Below, piece after piece: positions 28,381 through 37,242 of a DNA stretch of 64,000 nucleotides; positions within the stretch are counted from its first letter, which is position 1; the number at the start of each line of letters is the position of its first letter. The position numbers and the translations under genes are program-made. Below the pieces are notes generated by a model that saw nothing but the letters and a program-made list of their open reading frames with translations, did not search any database and was not told the origin of the DNA. The stretch covers positions 1 through 64,000 of the forward strand of contig NZ_JBDVNC010000044.1 of assembly GCF_039969785.1 (NCBI RefSeq), given 5' to 3'. The DNA is from Shimia sp039969785. GTDB lineage: Bacteria > Pseudomonadota > Alphaproteobacteria > Rhodobacterales > Rhodobacteraceae.

Positions 28381-29148
28381 ATGCCCCATGACATCCTTAC
28401 GATTCCGTGCCTGTCTGACAACTACGCCTACCTCATTCATGACGCCGAATCCGGTGATACTGCGCTCGTCGATGCCCCCGAAACCGGGCCAATTCTTGAG
28501 GCGCTTGCTGGGCAAGGCTGGACACTGTCACATGTGCTTTTGACCCATCACCACTGGGATCACGTCGACGGGTTGGCCGACATCCTCGCCGTGCACCCCG
28601 CTCAGGTTGTGGGCGCTGCCGCGGACTCTGCCCGCCTGCCCGCCCTGAACACTGCCGTTTCCGAAGGCGACACAGTGACCGTTGGCGGCGAACAAGCTCA
28701 GGTGATTGATGTCTCGGGCCACACCGTTGGGCATATCGCCTTTTACTTCCCTGACACCGGCGCTGTCTTTACTGCCGACAGCCTGATGGCGCTTGGATGT
28801 GGTCGCCTTTTTGAGGGTCCGCCCGAAATGATGTGGGACAGTCTGTGCAAACTTGCCGCCTTGCCCTCTGAGACCACCGTTTGTTCGGGCCATGAATACA
28901 CCACCGCCAACGGTAATTTTGCGGTGACAGTCGATCCGGAAAACCCGGCATTGCAGGCGCGGGTTGCCGCCGTTGCAGCAGCGCGCGCCAAAGGGCTGCC
29001 CACCGTTCCCTCAACTCTTGCCGAGGAACTGGCGACAAACCCGTTTCTGCGTGGACATGATCCTGTGGTGCAAAAGACCATTGGTATGCCGGGCGCGGAT
29101 CCGGGGGCTATTTTTGCGGAAATTCGTCGTCTCAAAGACAATTTCTGA
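28381..29148 (+). CDS. gloB: Hydroxyacylglutathione hydrolase (glyoxalase II)
   Basis: 255 residues from ATG 28381. Metallo-beta-lactamase fold with the dinuclear metal motif THHHWDHVDG, further ligands in SGHTVGHIAFY and FTADSLMALGCGRLFEG, and C-terminal SGHEYT. It hydrolyses S-D-lactoylglutathione to D-lactate and glutathione in methylglyoxal detoxification. The C-terminal FLRGHDPVVQ region fits the glutathione-binding end of GloB. Confidence 0.95.
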   Translation: MPHDILTIPCLSDNYAYLIHDAESGDTALVDAPETGPILEALAGQGWTLSHVLLTHHHWDHVDGLADILAVHPAQVVGAAADSARLPALNTAVSEGDTVTVGGEQAQVIDVSGHTVGHIAFYFPDTGAVFTADSLMALGCGRLFEGPPEMMWDSLCKLAALPSETTVCSGHEYTTANGNFAVTVDPENPALQARVAAVAAARAKGLPTVPSTLAEELATNPFLRGHDPVVQKTIGMPGADPGAIFAEIRRLKDNF

Positions 29149-29445
29149 TCGCCCTTATCGTCCGATCCGCTATTCTGGTCAAAGCGATCAACACGCAATG
29201 TGTGTCGGGCGGACACTCAAAATGAACAACACAGCCACAACTTTTACGGGAACCCCCAAAGGCAGACCATGCCAAAATCCAAGATTCCGCATGTCTCACG
29301 GTCAAATCACAAAAAATGTGAGCATAAAAATGCAGAAAGTCCTTGAAGACCGCTGCAGATCGACCAAACTTTAATAGTATGAGGCCAATGATGTGAATGG
29401 GGCCTTGGCCCTCCGCATCCCAGAACCAGAAGGAGCACCAGAGCA
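29149..29445 (+). other. clpA upstream region, no gene
   Basis: About 300 bases, AT-richer near 29290-29390. A short frame (MNNTATTF...) from 29222 has low-complexity composition and is not called. A GGGCC/GGCCC inverted repeat lies about 40 bases ahead of clpA. No convincing promoter could be assigned by eye. Confidence 0.4.
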
Positions 29446-31770
29446 GTGCCTTCATTCTCAAATACACTAGAGCAAGCCATTCATGCGGCTTTGGCACAGG
29501 CAAATCAGCGGCGACATGAATTTGCGACGCTGGAACACCTGTTGTTATCGCTGCTGGACGAACCAGATGCATTGCGGGTGCTTCAGGCCTGCAGCGTTAA
29601 GGTCGACGAATTGCGCAGCACGCTGGTCGAGTTCATCGACGATGACCTGTCCAACCTTGTGACTGACATCGAAGGGTCCGAAGCTGTGCCAACTGCGGCG
29701 TTCCAGCGGGTGATCCAGCGCGCCGCGATCCATGTACAATCTTCCGGCCGAACCGAAGTGACCGGTGCCAATGTGCTGGTGGCGATCTTTGCTGAACGCG
29801 AATCCAACGCGGCCTATTTCCTGCAGGAACAGGACATGACCCGTTATGACGCGGTCAATTACATCGCGCATGGCGTTGCCAAAGATCCGGCATTCGGAGA
29901 GTCGCGCCCGGTATCCGGCGCCCCGGAAGAACAGGAAGAGCAATCCAGCGTCCATGTAGAAAGCGAAAAGAAAGAAAGCGCGCTTGCCAAATACTGCGTT
30001 GACCTCAACACCAAGGCGTCCGAGGGCGACGTTGATCCGCTGATCGGTCGGGATCAGGAGGTAGAGCGTTGCATTCAGGTGCTGTGCCGCCGTCGTAAAA
30101 ACAACCCGCTGTTAGTGGGCGATCCCGGCGTTGGCAAAACCGCCATCGCCGAAGGGCTTGCCCGCAAGATCATTCAGGGCGAAACGCCTGAGGTTCTGGC
30201 ACACACCACGATCTATTCGCTGGATATGGGGGCGCTATTGGCCGGCACCCGCTATCGCGGTGACTTTGAGGAACGGCTCAAGGCGGTTGTGACCGAGCTG
30301 GAAAATCACCCGGATGCGGTGTTGTTCATCGATGAAATCCATACTGTGATTGGGGCCGGTGCGACCTCTGGCGGCGCTATGGATGCGTCCAACTTGCTCA
30401 AACCCGCACTTCAGGGTGGCAAATTGCGCACCATGGGCTCGACCACTTATAAAGAGTTCCGTCAGCATTTCGAAAAAGACCGCGCGCTGTCACGCCGCTT
30501 TCAGAAAATCGACATCAACGAACCCACCGTTGAAGACACCATCAAAATTCTGAAGGGTCTCAAAGAGTATTTCGAAGAGCATCATTCGGTAAAATACACC
30601 GCCGATGCGGTGAAGACCGCTGTCGAACTTTCGGCGCGCTATATAAACGACCGAAAACTGCCGGACAAAGCCATCGATGTGATTGACGAAGCCGGCGCAG
30701 CGCAACATCTGGTCGCGGCCTCAAAACGGCGCAAAACCATCGGCGTGAAAGAAATCGAGGCCGTTATCGCCAAAATCGCGCGGATCCCGCCCAAAAGCGT
30801 GTCCAAGAACGATGCCGAGGTGCTCAAGGATCTCGAGAAATCGCTCAAACGCGTTGTGTTTGGTCAGGACAAAGCGATTGAGGCATTGTCCTCGGCGATC
30901 AAGCTGGCGCGTGCCGGGTTGCGGGAACCGGAAAAGCCCATCGGCAACTATCTGTTTGCCGGGCCCACCGGGGTCGGCAAGACCGAGGTCGCAAAACAGC
31001 TGGCAGATACGCTGGGTGTGGAACTGCTGCGCTTTGACATGTCCGAATATATGGAGAAGCACGCTGTGTCGCGCCTGATTGGTGCGCCTCCGGGCTATGT
31101 CGGTTTTGATCAGGGTGGCCTGCTGACGGATGGTGTTGATCAACATCCTCACTGTGTCTTGCTGCTGGACGAAATGGAAAAGGCACACCCGGATGTGTAC
31201 AACATTCTGTTGCAGGTGATGGATCACGGCGAACTGACCGACCACAACGGGCGCACAGTTTCGTTCCGCAATGTGGTTTTGATCATGACATCCAACGCCG
31301 GAGCTCAGGAACTGGCCAAGGCTGCAATCGGCTTTGCCCGTGATCGGCGCGAAGGCGAAGACACGGCCGCCATCGAACGCACGTTCACACCGGAATTCCG
31401 CAACCGTCTGGACGCGGTGATTTCCTTTGCGCCGCTACCCAAAGACGTCATTCTGCAAGTGGTTGAAAAGTTCGTCCTGCAGCTTGAAGCACAACTTCTG
31501 GATCGCAACGTGTCCATTGAGCTGACCCGTCAGGCCGCACAATGGTTGGCCGACCGGGGGTATGACGACAAGATGGGCGCACGTCCGCTGGGCCGCACCA
31601 TTCAGGAATACATCAAAAAACCGCTGGCCGAAGAGTTGTTATTTGGCAAACTTGCCAAAGGCGGGTTGGTCAAGGTCAAAGTCAAAGATGGCGAACTGGT
31701 GCTGGACCTTTCTGGCCCGGAAAAGCCGCGCATTTCCGGCGACAAGCCACCATTGCTTACAGCTGACTGA
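29446..31770 (+). CDS. clpA: ATP-dependent Clp protease ATP-binding subunit ClpA
   Basis: 774 residues, starting at GTG 29446 behind AAGGAGCA. ClpN repeat domain at 1-150, first AAA+ module with GDPGVGKTAIAEG, second with GPTGVGKTEVAKQ, and the Clp1/2 C-terminal domain. It unfolds substrates for ClpP; N-end-rule substrates arrive through ClpS, whose gene lies at the far end of this window. ClpA rather than ClpB because the middle coiled-coil domain is missing. The stop overlaps the next gene's ATG. Confidence 0.97.
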   Translation: MPSFSNTLEQAIHAALAQANQRRHEFATLEHLLLSLLDEPDALRVLQACSVKVDELRSTLVEFIDDDLSNLVTDIEGSEAVPTAAFQRVIQRAAIHVQSSGRTEVTGANVLVAIFAERESNAAYFLQEQDMTRYDAVNYIAHGVAKDPAFGESRPVSGAPEEQEEQSSVHVESEKKESALAKYCVDLNTKASEGDVDPLIGRDQEVERCIQVLCRRRKNNPLLVGDPGVGKTAIAEGLARKIIQGETPEVLAHTTIYSLDMGALLAGTRYRGDFEERLKAVVTELENHPDAVLFIDEIHTVIGAGATSGGAMDASNLLKPALQGGKLRTMGSTTYKEFRQHFEKDRALSRRFQKIDINEPTVEDTIKILKGLKEYFEEHHSVKYTADAVKTAVELSARYINDRKLPDKAIDVIDEAGAAQHLVAASKRRKTIGVKEIEAVIAKIARIPPKSVSKNDAEVLKDLEKSLKRVVFGQDKAIEALSSAIKLARAGLREPEKPIGNYLFAGPTGVGKTEVAKQLADTLGVELLRFDMSEYMEKHAVSRLIGAPPGYVGFDQGGLLTDGVDQHPHCVLLLDEMEKAHPDVYNILLQVMDHGELTDHNGRTVSFRNVVLIMTSNAGAQELAKAAIGFARDRREGEDTAAIERTFTPEFRNRLDAVISFAPLPKDVILQVVEKFVLQLEAQLLDRNVSIELTRQAAQWLADRGYDDKMGARPLGRTIQEYIKKPLAEELLFGKLAKGGLVKVKVKDGELVLDLSGPEKPRISGDKPPLLTAD

Positions 31771-32732
31771 TGCGCCTTTCTACGCTTGTATTAACCGGCG
31801 CCCTCGCAGCAACAAACGCTGCCGGGGCGCCGTTTTTGTCTCAGCCCGTTGACTGCACGCTCGGAGAGACGTGCTTTATTCAGAACTATGTTGATCACGA
31901 TCCCGGACCCGGGTTTCGCGATTTCACCTGTGGCCTGCTTGGCTATGACGGTCACAAGGGTACGGATTTCGGCCTGCCCACGATCAAAGACATGCTGTCC
32001 GGCGTCGCGGTGTTAGCCGCCGCAGATGGTGTTGTGACGGGCACGCGTGACGGCATGATAGATCGCGCCATTACCCCACAAAACGCCACGCAGACCAAAG
32101 GGCGCGAATGCGGCAATGGCGTCGTCATCAACCATGGTCAGGGCTGGGTCACGCAATACTGTCACATGAAACAGGGAAGCATTGCGGTTGCTCAGGGCCA
32201 ACAGGTCAAGGCGGGTGACACCCTTGGCCTTATTGGGCTCAGCGGTCGTACCGAATTTCCGCACCTGCATATGTCGTTGCGCCACAACGATGTCGTCAGC
32301 GACCCGTTTCAGCATGGTGTCAGATCAGATTGCAACGCAACTGGCGAAGATTTGTGGAGCGATCCGGTCGCCTATGTCTCCGGCGGACTGATCGAAGTTG
32401 CCTTTGCACCTGCCATTCCAGCATTCACCGACATCAAATCGGGAATGGCTGCCCGCCAAACGATGCCGGTAAACGCTAAGGCTCTGGTGTTGTTTGCGCA
32501 TGGTTTTGGCAGTCAAAAAGGCGATGTTCTGGACTTTGTTCTGAGTGGTCCACAGGGTGAGATCATGACGCAATCGGTTGTCATCGACAAAAGCCAGGCC
32601 CGGTATTTTCGCGCCACGGGAAAACGCACGCCCGGCACGGGCTGGACCGCTGGCCAATATCAGGGAACCGTGACCTTGTCCCGCCAGGGCAAGACGTTGG
32701 AAGTCAAAAACACCACCGTCATTCTCAATTAA
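31770..32732 (+). CDS. M23 family metallopeptidase, exported
   Basis: 320 residues with a signal peptide (LSTLVLTGALAATNAAG). LytM-type zinc site: HKGTDFGLP supplies His and Asp, and HLHMSLRH supplies the HxH. Members cut peptide cross-bridges in peptidoglycan. The domain ends near residue 205; the C-terminal 115 residues look like a beta domain with DKSQARYFRATGKR, not recognised. TGATG overlap with clpA implies translational coupling, though the functional link is unclear. Confidence 0.88.
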   Translation: MRLSTLVLTGALAATNAAGAPFLSQPVDCTLGETCFIQNYVDHDPGPGFRDFTCGLLGYDGHKGTDFGLPTIKDMLSGVAVLAAADGVVTGTRDGMIDRAITPQNATQTKGRECGNGVVINHGQGWVTQYCHMKQGSIAVAQGQQVKAGDTLGLIGLSGRTEFPHLHMSLRHNDVVSDPFQHGVRSDCNATGEDLWSDPVAYVSGGLIEVAFAPAIPAFTDIKSGMAARQTMPVNAKALVLFAHGFGSQKGDVLDFVLSGPQGEIMTQSVVIDKSQARYFRATGKRTPGTGWTAGQYQGTVTLSRQGKTLEVKNTTVILN

Positions 32733-32742
32733 ACCAGCCCCG

Positions 32743-35307
32743 CTACCGCTCCGTAAATTTCAGCTCGATCCGCCGATTGCGCGCACGCGCCTCTGCGGTG
32801 TCGTCCTGATCAACCGGTTGGTATTCGCCAAAACCATTGGCTGAAAGCCGATACGGGGCAACGCCCAGGGCTTCGATCATAAACCGCACAACCGACAGCG
32901 CCCGCGCCTGACTAAGCTCCCAGTTGTCTGCATATAAACCGCCGCCGATAGGCACGTCATCGGTGTGGCCATCTACCCGAATGATCCAGTCGATCTCATC
33001 TGGAATTTCATCCGCAACGCTTTGCAGGATAGACGCCACTTTGGATATCTCACCCTCTCCGGCGGTCGAAAGATCTGCCCGACCCGGGGGAAACAAAACT
33101 TCCGAGGCAAATACAAATCGATCACCAACAATCCGCACACCTTCTTGCGTGCCCAACACCTGCCGCAAGCGTCCGAAAAACTCTGACCGGTACTGTGCCA
33201 AATCCTTAGTTTCAGCTTCCAATGCCAGTTTTTCCAGTTCCAGCCGTTCGCGTTCGGCCTGTTCCAACTCGCGCCGCTTGCGTTCTTCAACAGCCGCCCG
33301 GGCCAACGCCGCATTCAGATCGCTGCCCAGCGTTTCAAGCTGTACCTGCGCCGCTGCATCGCGTTCCTGATAGTCATCCAACAACGCCTGAAGACCTGAC
33401 AATTGCGACCGCAGCGCGCCGATCTGCTGGTTAAGCGCTTCAATTTTACGCAAGCTTTCAGCCGACCGCGCCTCTTCTTGCGTCAAAGCCTCATTAGCCG
33501 TACGCAACAGTGCTTCGCGCTCTTCAGCCGCCGTCAATGCGTCTTCTGAGGAGCTTTCTGCCAATCGTTTAGCCGCCAATGCCGCCGCTAGTTGGCGCTC
33601 AACTTCACTTGAATCCTGCAACCTAGACTCTGCGGCCAACCGCGCAGCGATGGCCGTCGCCAGCCTTTCTCGCATCGCAGCAGCGTTGTCCAGAATGCCC
33701 ACAACTTCAGCTTCACGGGCTTGTTGCTCCGCCACCGCCGCAGCCAACCGTTCCTCCAGCGATTTCAGCGCGTCGGACAGTCCCGAACCCGTCGCCTCGG
33801 CCTCGTCCGCCCGGCTCTCCGCCGCCAGTTTTGCCGCCAAAGCCTCTGAAAGGCGCGCTTCCAGTTCCTGCAAGTCGGTTTGCAACTGGTCTTGCGTTGA
33901 CCCCGCTGTCGCGCGCGTCGTTTCAAGCGCGGCTTGCGAATTGGCCAGTCGTTGCTGCAAATCTTCGATGGTCTGGCTGCCCTGTTCCAGCCCCAGCAAA
34001 GCCGCCGTCAATTCCGCCCGCACCGATGCCAGCTCAACATCCTTGTCACCCGCCGAAGCCTCTGCGATTTCCAGCGCCAGAACCGCCCGGGCCAGTTGCG
34101 CCGCCAAATCTTCGCTGCGGCTAAGTACGCCCTCAAGATTGCTGCGCGTAGCGGCCAGGTCTTTTTCCTTTTCCGCCAGAACCGCCTCAACAGCGGCCAG
34201 TCGGATCATGGCGTCGCTCAGGTTTTCTGACACATCCTGACCGTCCACCAAAGCGGCAGCCAGTTTCAGGTCCAGATCTTCCTGTGCCGATTGCGCGGCG
34301 GCCAACATCGTCAAGGTATCTTCGGCCTCTTTGCGCTTTTGCTCCAACGCCAGCGTCATCGCCGTCAGCTCGGCATCCGCCGTTTTCAGGCGTTCGCGCA
34401 AGGCTTCTGCCGCCGCGGCTTCGGCCAGTCGTGCGGCCTCTTCGTCGGTCAGATCGGCCTCCACATTTTTCAGCCGTTCGCGCAATGCCTCAGCCGCTGC
34501 GGCTTCGGCCAGCCTTGCCGCTTCTTCGTCGCTCAGCTCGGCTTCCACAGTTTTCAACCGTTCGCGCACCACCTCTGCCGCTGCGGCTTCGGCGGACCGT
34601 GCCGCCTCTTCGTCGATCAACAGGCTTTCCAGATTGCTAATGCGCGTGCTCAGATCGGTTTCGCGATCAGCACCATCCGCCAACTTGCGGTTCATGTCGT
34701 CAATCAGCGCTTCCAGCGCCTCGCGCCGGGCTGCTGCCAATCGGGCCGCCTCGACCTGAGCGTCCACTTCGTCGCGCACTTGCGCCAAGGCCAATTTCAG
34801 CGCCTCACGCTCATCAATCAGCGCGGCCCGCTCTGCGGAAAGTGCCTCTTGCTGTGTTTCTAGATTGGCAATCGCGCCCAGAGACTCCTCGCGCTGCGCC
34901 AGCAATGCCGCCACTTGCTCTTCAAATCCGGTGATACGGGTCTGCGCAGATGCAAGTGCCGCGTCCTGCGCCTCGCGTTCCGCCGACAACGCCGCAATCA
35001 ACGCTTCTTGCTCGCGCGCAATGGTCTCGGTGTCGCTTAAAGTCGACCTTAAGCCACCAAGTTCAGTTTCCAGATCAGCTGTGCGCGACCGTTCCAACCC
35101 CAGCGCGTCCGCCAGCGCCGCGATCTCGCCCTCAAGAGAATCCAGTTCGGTTTCTTGTCCCGTGATGGTTTCGCGCAGCACCGATTGCACAATCATGAAA
35201 ATTGTCAGCACAAACATCAAAACCAGCAACAGGCCGGTCATCGCATCGACAAAGCCGGGCCAGATTGACGACTGAAAACGCTGTCCGGTACGCCGCGACA
35301 GGGCCAT
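32743..35307 (-). CDS. MotB/ExbD-like coiled-coil protein with OmpA domain
   Basis: 854 residues. Residues 16-45 form one TM helix (WPGFVDAMTGLLLVLMFVLT) with an Asp at 21, the place of the proton-carrying Asp of MotB/ExbD-type stator proteins. About 45-700 is almost entirely predicted coiled coil rich in Ala, Glu, Leu and Arg, with three 28-residue tandem repeats at about 232-315. The last 150 residues are an OmpA/MotB peptidoglycan-binding domain (DGHTDD, RIELKF). The gene lies 3 bases after a MotA/ExbB-like partner, so both likely form an ion-driven inner-membrane complex anchored to the wall. The function is not established; the periplasmic coil is far longer than in MotB. Confidence 0.85.
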   Translation of the reverse strand: MALSRRTGQRFQSSIWPGFVDAMTGLLLVLMFVLTIFMIVQSVLRETITGQETELDSLEGEIAALADALGLERSRTADLETELGGLRSTLSDTETIAREQEALIAALSAEREAQDAALASAQTRITGFEEQVAALLAQREESLGAIANLETQQEALSAERAALIDEREALKLALAQVRDEVDAQVEAARLAAARREALEALIDDMNRKLADGADRETDLSTRISNLESLLIDEEAARSAEAAAAEVVRERLKTVEAELSDEEAARLAEAAAAEALRERLKNVEADLTDEEAARLAEAAAAEALRERLKTADAELTAMTLALEQKRKEAEDTLTMLAAAQSAQEDLDLKLAAALVDGQDVSENLSDAMIRLAAVEAVLAEKEKDLAATRSNLEGVLSRSEDLAAQLARAVLALEIAEASAGDKDVELASVRAELTAALLGLEQGSQTIEDLQQRLANSQAALETTRATAGSTQDQLQTDLQELEARLSEALAAKLAAESRADEAEATGSGLSDALKSLEERLAAAVAEQQAREAEVVGILDNAAAMRERLATAIAARLAAESRLQDSSEVERQLAAALAAKRLAESSSEDALTAAEEREALLRTANEALTQEEARSAESLRKIEALNQQIGALRSQLSGLQALLDDYQERDAAAQVQLETLGSDLNAALARAAVEERKRRELEQAERERLELEKLALEAETKDLAQYRSEFFGRLRQVLGTQEGVRIVGDRFVFASEVLFPPGRADLSTAGEGEISKVASILQSVADEIPDEIDWIIRVDGHTDDVPIGGGLYADNWELSQARALSVVRFMIEALGVAPYRLSANGFGEYQPVDQDDTAEARARNRRIELKFTER
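34363..34614 (-). repeat. Three 84-bp tandem coding repeats
   Basis: Three in-frame copies of a 28-residue unit (consensus DEEAARLAEAAAAEALRERL plus eight residues) at 34614-34531, 34530-34447 and 34446-34363 in the coiled-coil protein. Units 2 and 3 are almost identical at the protein level but differ at many synonymous sites, so the duplication is not very recent. 28 residues is four heptads, which preserves the coil register. Confidence 0.85.
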
Positions 35308-35310
35308 GGA

Positions 35311-36552
35311 TCAGCCCTCCTGCCCGTCTTTGGCGGGACCGGGCGTTTCCTTGGCGCGTAAACGACCCACGGGTTTTGGTCCCTCGCTCTGGGCCTTGGC
35401 CACCTGACGCATTGTGCGCAGCAACGCGTTCAGATCGGTGCGAATTTCAGCCATGCTTTCCTGGCGACCGGCGGAAATCTCTTCCAGAATGCGCAGCATC
35501 TGCACATCAATCGACCGCAACCGCATCCGGCTTTCGGCGTCGATGCCACCCTCTTCGCCGTCTTCGCGTTCTTCCAGCGCATGGATCAGGCGTTCCTGAC
35601 CTTCGGCCACGCGCAACAACGCCTGTGTTGTCGGGGCTTGTGTCTCCATCCGGTCAGCCATGCGGTGAACTGCTTCGGCCAATTGTGTGACCCGTTCATC
35701 CGTTTCTGCGCGGCTGCCCATCGCTGTGGAGAAGCTTTGTTGCATCGCCTCCATCTGCTGGGCCATGTGATCAAATGCGGCGCCCACGGCGTGCTGCTCG
35801 ACACCTTCACCGTCGCCGCTGGAAAAGCCGACGCGGGTAATGGAACTCAGCCACTCTTCCAACTCGCGATAGAACCGGTTTTGACCTTGTCCCGCGAACA
35901 GTTCCAGCAACCCGACAATCAGCGATCCCGCAAGCCCCAAAAGCGACGACGCAAACGCCGTGCCCATGCCGCCCAGTTGACGTTGCAACCCCGTCATCAG
36001 GCGTGAAAAGACCTCGACTCCGCCTTCGCCATCTTGCGGCGCAAGACTGCGGATAGTGTCCACCATCGCCGGAACAGTTGTGGCCAGCCCGTAGAAGGTT
36101 CCCAAAAGGCCTAAGAAAATCAACAAGTTGACAAGGTAACGGGTGATCTCGCGCCCTTCGTCTATGCGTGTACCAACAGAATCCAAAATCGACCGGGTGC
36201 TGGTTGCACTGATCTGACTATGCGCCCCGCGCGTTCTCAGCAGCGCCGCCAAAGGCGCCAGCAACTGAGGCGGTTGATAGGAATCATGCCCATCCCGAAG
36301 CCCGGCAAACCGCTCGATCCAACGCACCGAACTGATCAGAGAAAACACCTGCCAGAAACACGCAATCACACCGGTCAGAAACACGGCCACGATAAACAGG
36401 TTGAGGAACAGATTGGCCTCGATAACAGGCCGAACCTGAGGCATCACAAGATACCCCAACCCGGCAGTCAGACCCAATACAACCACCATGAACAAAATCT
36501 GGCGGGTCGGCTGAGAGAAATGCGGCTCGACTTTGCGGTCTGGCTGGTCCAT
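35311..36552 (-). CDS. MotA/ExbB-like proton channel protein
   Basis: 413 residues from ATG 36552 (the frame opens at 36570). TM helices at about 18-38, 49-74, 139-165 and 190-215; the last two hold the diagnostic FLGLLGTFYGLATT and MGTAFASSLLGLAGSLIVG of the MotA/TolQ/ExbB superfamily. A soluble C-terminal region of about 195 residues has helical, Met/Gln/Glu-rich sequence and probably lies in the cytoplasm. It directly precedes the MotB-like gene, as in stator operons. It is not near flagellar, tol or TonB genes. Confidence 0.87.
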   Translation of the reverse strand: MDQPDRKVEPHFSQPTRQILFMVVVLGLTAGLGYLVMPQVRPVIEANLFLNLFIVAVFLTGVIACFWQVFSLISSVRWIERFAGLRDGHDSYQPPQLLAPLAALLRTRGAHSQISATSTRSILDSVGTRIDEGREITRYLVNLLIFLGLLGTFYGLATTVPAMVDTIRSLAPQDGEGGVEVFSRLMTGLQRQLGGMGTAFASSLLGLAGSLIVGLLELFAGQGQNRFYRELEEWLSSITRVGFSSGDGEGVEQHAVGAAFDHMAQQMEAMQQSFSTAMGSRAETDERVTQLAEAVHRMADRMETQAPTTQALLRVAEGQERLIHALEEREDGEEGGIDAESRMRLRSIDVQMLRILEEISAGRQESMAEIRTDLNALLRTMRQVAKAQSEGPKPVGRLRAKETPGPAKDGQEG

Positions 36553-36647
36553 GTGGACAGCTCCTGACACTTGTTTTTATCTGACGTCACATTACTGGCA
36601 ACAAACTGTGCTGCCAAGGTTTTATGCGCTGCGCTGCCGCATGGGTG

Positions 36648-37172
36648 TCAATTTGGTGTCAGTTCGCGCACACGGGCCGACAGCCAGTCCAGATCTTCAT
36701 CTTTTATGCCCAGTTCGGACAGATGGCTGGCGGTGTTATGGAGGTATTCCGTGTTGGGTCCGCGTCCGCCCACGGCCGTCGAAATAATCCGGGCCTGTTC
36801 TTCCATATCCAGATGACAATACTGGACGTGGTCGGGATCAATCACATAAGTCACCGCCTCGACCTGACGGCCATCGGCCAGCGCAACCGGCACCACCCGT
36901 TCCAGATAGGCCGAGCTGATCAGTTCGCGTTCACGCAAGTATTCCAGCGTTGCGGCTTGTTGATCCGGTGCGACAGATAAGGCCAACCCCTGACAATGCG
37001 CGTCGTCCTGTGCATCTAATGCCAACACCAGCCCCGGGTGGTCAGACGTGCCACGATGGTGAATGGAGCGCATGCAAAAACTGCGATGCCACCCCGGCAG
37101 AGTCGCAATTGTCTGCTCTACAAACTCAAACCCCGGATTCCACAACAGCGATCCGTATCCGAATACCCACAT
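36648..37172 (-). CDS. ChaC-like gamma-glutamylcyclotransferase
   Basis: 174 residues from ATG 37172; the frame is open to 37328 but MWVFGYGSLLWNPGFEF is the family start. YGSLLW binds the gamma-glutamyl group and the Glu in YLRERELISSAY is the probable catalytic acid. ChaC-type enzymes split glutathione into 5-oxoproline and Cys-Gly. Divergent from the DUF2125 gene, start codons 70 bases apart. Confidence 0.9.
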   Translation of the reverse strand: MWVFGYGSLLWNPGFEFVEQTIATLPGWHRSFCMRSIHHRGTSDHPGLVLALDAQDDAHCQGLALSVAPDQQAATLEYLRERELISSAYLERVVPVALADGRQVEAVTYVIDPDHVQYCHLDMEEQARIISTAVGGRGPNTEYLHNTASHLSELGIKDEDLDWLSARVRELTPN

Positions 37173-37242
37173 ATTCCGCCTCTGGTCCTTCACGTTGCGC
37201 GCGGTTAAACACCAATCGACGCCAAGGGGAAAGGGCTCAAAC

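Noticed and set aside
34363..34614. CRISPR-like repeat array
   Set aside because: The 84-bp units are contiguous, in frame and coding for coiled coil; there are no spacers or cas genes.
32743..36552. Zorya anti-phage system (ZorAB)
   Set aside because: A MotA/MotB-like pair is present, but there is no zorC, zorD or zorE, and the long extension is on the MotB-like protein, not on the channel subunit as in ZorA.
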